64,000 nucleotides of DNA, from assembly GCF_003002915.1 (NCBI RefSeq), contig NZ_PVTG01000002.1:1-64000 (forward strand), in the 5' to 3' direction. Position numbers and translations under genes: made by a program. Below the pieces are notes generated by a model that saw only the letters and a list, made by a program, of their open reading frames with translations, ran no database searches and was not told the origin of the DNA. Positions 62,667 through 64,000 of this stretch are shown one piece after another. How positions within the stretch are numbered: the first letter of the stretch is position 1; each line of letters opens with the position of its first letter. Origin of the DNA: Geodermatophilus tzadiensis (GTDB lineage: Bacteria > Actinomycetota > Actinomycetes > Mycobacteriales > Geodermatophilaceae).

Positions 62667-63368
62667 TCACCCGAGGGGGTCGACGCCGTCGACGGTGCCC
62701 CGCGAGGACAGCACCGCGAGCCGGGCAAACAACTCCTCGGCGTACCAGCCCTCCTGCGCGGTCCGGGTGACCACCGCCGCGTGCGGCGCCCGGTCGTAGG
62801 CGAAGGCGTTGAGCGCCGCGGCGGAGTCCCAGACGCTGAAGGTGCCCTGCAGGCCCAGCGGCGCCTCGCCCACCCCGAGGGCCATCCGCAGCCCCGGCGC
62901 GGCGTGCAGGTCGGCCGACACCGGCGGCACCGCCGACCAGAACCGGGCCGCCCGGCGCAGCACCAGCCGGGCGCGGGTGACCGCCGCGACCGGCCCGTCC
63001 CAGCGCTGCGGCCGCGGCGAGCCGAAGGGCTCGCGGCCCGACCACCGGCCGCGCGCGGCCAGCGGGCGCAGCCGCGCCGACCACTCCTCGTCGGCGATGC
63101 GGCGCCAGCTCGCGGTGACCGGCCCGTCGTCGAGGGCGTCGGCGGCCGCCGCGTCGTCCCACACGGCCAGCAGGCCCCACCGGCGCGGGTCGGCGTCGCG
63201 GACGGTGAACGTGCGCCCGTCGCCGGTGCCCAGCAGCTTGGCGAAGCGCAGCCCCGGGGTCCGGGCCAGCGCCGGGCGGACCGACGCCATCCGCAGCACC
63301 GCGCGCGGCACCGCCCGGCCGGGGACGCCCCACAGGTGCAGCGTCACGAGCGGATCGGGTGGGGGCAC
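62667..63368 (-). CDS. Spheroidene-monooxygenase-like protein (CrtA family)
   Basis: The 233-residue product has the repeated dimeric ferredoxin-like pattern of CrtA-like proteins: VTLHLWGVPGRAVPRAVLRM, GLRFAKLLGTGDGRTFTVRD, RWGLLAVWDDAAAADAL, then GTFSVWDSAAALNAFAYDRA. CrtA proteins are heme enzymes that hydroxylate carotenoid ends in phototrophs, but many actinobacterial relatives have unknown substrates. No other carotenoid gene is in the window. Geodermatophilaceae are pigmented, so a carotenoid role is possible. Likely leaderless promoter; divergent from the transporter gene. Confidence 0.72.
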   Translation of the reverse strand: MPPPDPLVTLHLWGVPGRAVPRAVLRMASVRPALARTPGLRFAKLLGTGDGRTFTVRDADPRRWGLLAVWDDAAAADALDDGPVTASWRRIADEEWSARLRPLAARGRWSGREPFGSPRPQRWDGPVAAVTRARLVLRRAARFWSAVPPVSADLHAAPGLRMALGVGEAPLGLQGTFSVWDSAAALNAFAYDRAPHAAVVTRTAQEGWYAEELFARLAVLSSRGTVDGVDPLG

Positions 63369-63375
63369 GCCGCCG

Positions 63376-63381
63376 AGGGTA
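63376..63381 (-). promoter_or_regulatory. -10 element of a probable leaderless promoter
   Basis: On the minus strand TACCCT lies seven bases before the GTG at 63368 of the CrtA-like gene. Confidence 0.55.
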
Positions 63382-63391
63382 GGTGCGCACG

Positions 63392-64000
63392 GTGACCGAC
63401 CAGCGCCGCGTCCAGCTCGGCGACACCGACGCCCCCGCCGAGGACGAGCTCGTCGAGGCCTTCGACCGGGTGGTGGGCCAGGGCGCCCAGCGGCTGCACC
63501 GCACCTGGCGGGAGGTGCTGACCACCGGCCTGGCCGGCGGTCTCGAGGTGTCCGTCGGGGTGCTGGCGCTGCTGGCCGTCTACGCCCAGACCGGGAGCCA
63601 CCTGCTCGCGGGGCTGGCCTTCTCCGTCGGATTCATCGCCCTGCTGCTGGCCCGCAGCGAGCTGTTCACCGAGGGCTTCCTGCTGCCGGTGACCGCGGTG
63701 GTCGCCCGCCGGGCGAGCTGGGCGCAGCTGGCCCGCCTGTGGTCGGGGACCCTGGTGGCCAACCTGGTCGGCGGCTGGCTGTTCATGTGGGTGGTGGTGC
63801 ACGCCTTCCCCGAGCTCGGGTCCACCGTCGTGGAGTCGGCGCGGCACTTCGTCGAGGCACCGCTGGACCTGCGCGCGCTGTGCCTGGCCTTCCTCGGCGG
63901 TGTCGCCATCACGCTGATGACCCGGATGCAGAACGGCACGGGCGCCGACGGCGTCAAGGTGGTCGCCGCCGTCGCCGGGGCGTTCGTCCTGGCCGGTCTG
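63392..64000 (+). CDS. Formate/nitrite transporter family protein (partial)
   Basis: An open frame begins at GTG 63392 (an in-frame GTG at 63383 is the alternative) and runs past the right edge; 203 codons are visible. It starts with DELVEAFDRVVGQGAQRLHR and continues through several hydrophobic helices (GLAFSVGFIALLLARSELFT, LVANLVGGWLFMWVVVHAF, LAFLGGVAITLMTRMQNG), matching the formate/nitrite transporter fold, a pentameric anion/acid channel. The SELFTE segment and the later NG turn are family-like. The C-terminus lies outside the window. Divergent from the CrtA-like gene with 23 bases between start codons. Confidence 0.82.
   Translation, partial: MTDQRRVQLGDTDAPAEDELVEAFDRVVGQGAQRLHRTWREVLTTGLAGGLEVSVGVLALLAVYAQTGSHLLAGLAFSVGFIALLLARSELFTEGFLLPVTAVVARRASWAQLARLWSGTLVANLVGGWLFMWVVVHAFPELGSTVVESARHFVEAPLDLRALCLAFLGGVAITLMTRMQNGTGADGVKVVAAVAGAFVLAGL

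Overview
The window is about 75% G+C and its genes show strong third-position G/C bias, frequent GTG starts and many 4-base ATGA/GTGA stop/start overlaps. Together with the gene content this points to a high-GC actinobacterium. Shared features are the xseA-xseB/lipid-droplet-protein/ispH neighbourhood known from mycobacteria, Ada-AlkA fusion, 13E12-type HNH protein, SARP regulator and leaderless TANNNT promoters. Desiccation-tolerant Geodermatophilaceae (Blastococcus, Geodermatophilus, Modestobacter) is my best guess, by inference only. I saw no rRNA, tRNA, CRISPR array, prophage or insertion sequence. Almost every base is accounted for by chromosomal genes, and no gene-free stretch exceeds about 210 bases.

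Layout. 1-11.8 kb: housekeeping genes (fumC, glpX, xseA, xseB, ispH, rmuC) mixed with membrane and low-complexity proteins. 11.9-14.0 kb: an alkylation-repair pair (Ada-AlkA fusion and Ogt). 14.1-16.4 kb: a subtilisin-like protease, a small partner protein and a lysozyme-like exported protein. 16.4-20.1 kb: a four-gene operon of an ABC transporter and its NarL-type two-component system. 20.1-25.2 kb: a methyltransferase, a conserved protein I do not recognise, a DUF222/HNH protein and ychF. 25.3-34.3 kb: a hydrolase, two flavoprotein oxidoreductases, a TetR repressor with a clear double operator, a SARP/ATPase regulator and a methyltransferase. 34.3-44.7 kb: small and metabolic genes (ppa, selO, aldo/keto reductase, glutaredoxin-like protein, galE-like, VOC protein).

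The most striking region is 44.3-54.2 kb on the minus strand. It is a tightly overlapping run of nine genes (ten with the VOC gene): inositol-phosphate synthase, HD-like protein, methyltransferase, Gfo/Idh/MocA dehydrogenase, MBL-fold protein with a zinc ribbon, YcaO enzyme, xylose-isomerase-like TIM barrel, GT4 glycosyltransferase and PIG-L deacetylase. The set repeats the logic of early mycothiol synthesis (inositol phosphate, then glycosyl transfer, then deacetylation) but adds a YcaO and redox/isomerase enzymes, with no visible precursor peptide. I propose it makes an undescribed inositol-derived glycoside.

54.4-64 kb: a LURP-one-like/GH16-like pair, a thioesterase and HxlR regulator, the succinate dehydrogenase operon sdhCAB, a molybdopterin oxidoreductase with its flavin reductase partner, a GNAT enzyme, a CrtA-like protein and the start of a formate/nitrite-transporter family gene that runs off the window.

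Two window-wide patterns stand out. The first is a family of at least four long imperfect palindromes sitting a few bases after stop codons. The second is a set of promoters whose -10 hexamer lies 6-8 bases before the start codon, implying leaderless mRNAs.
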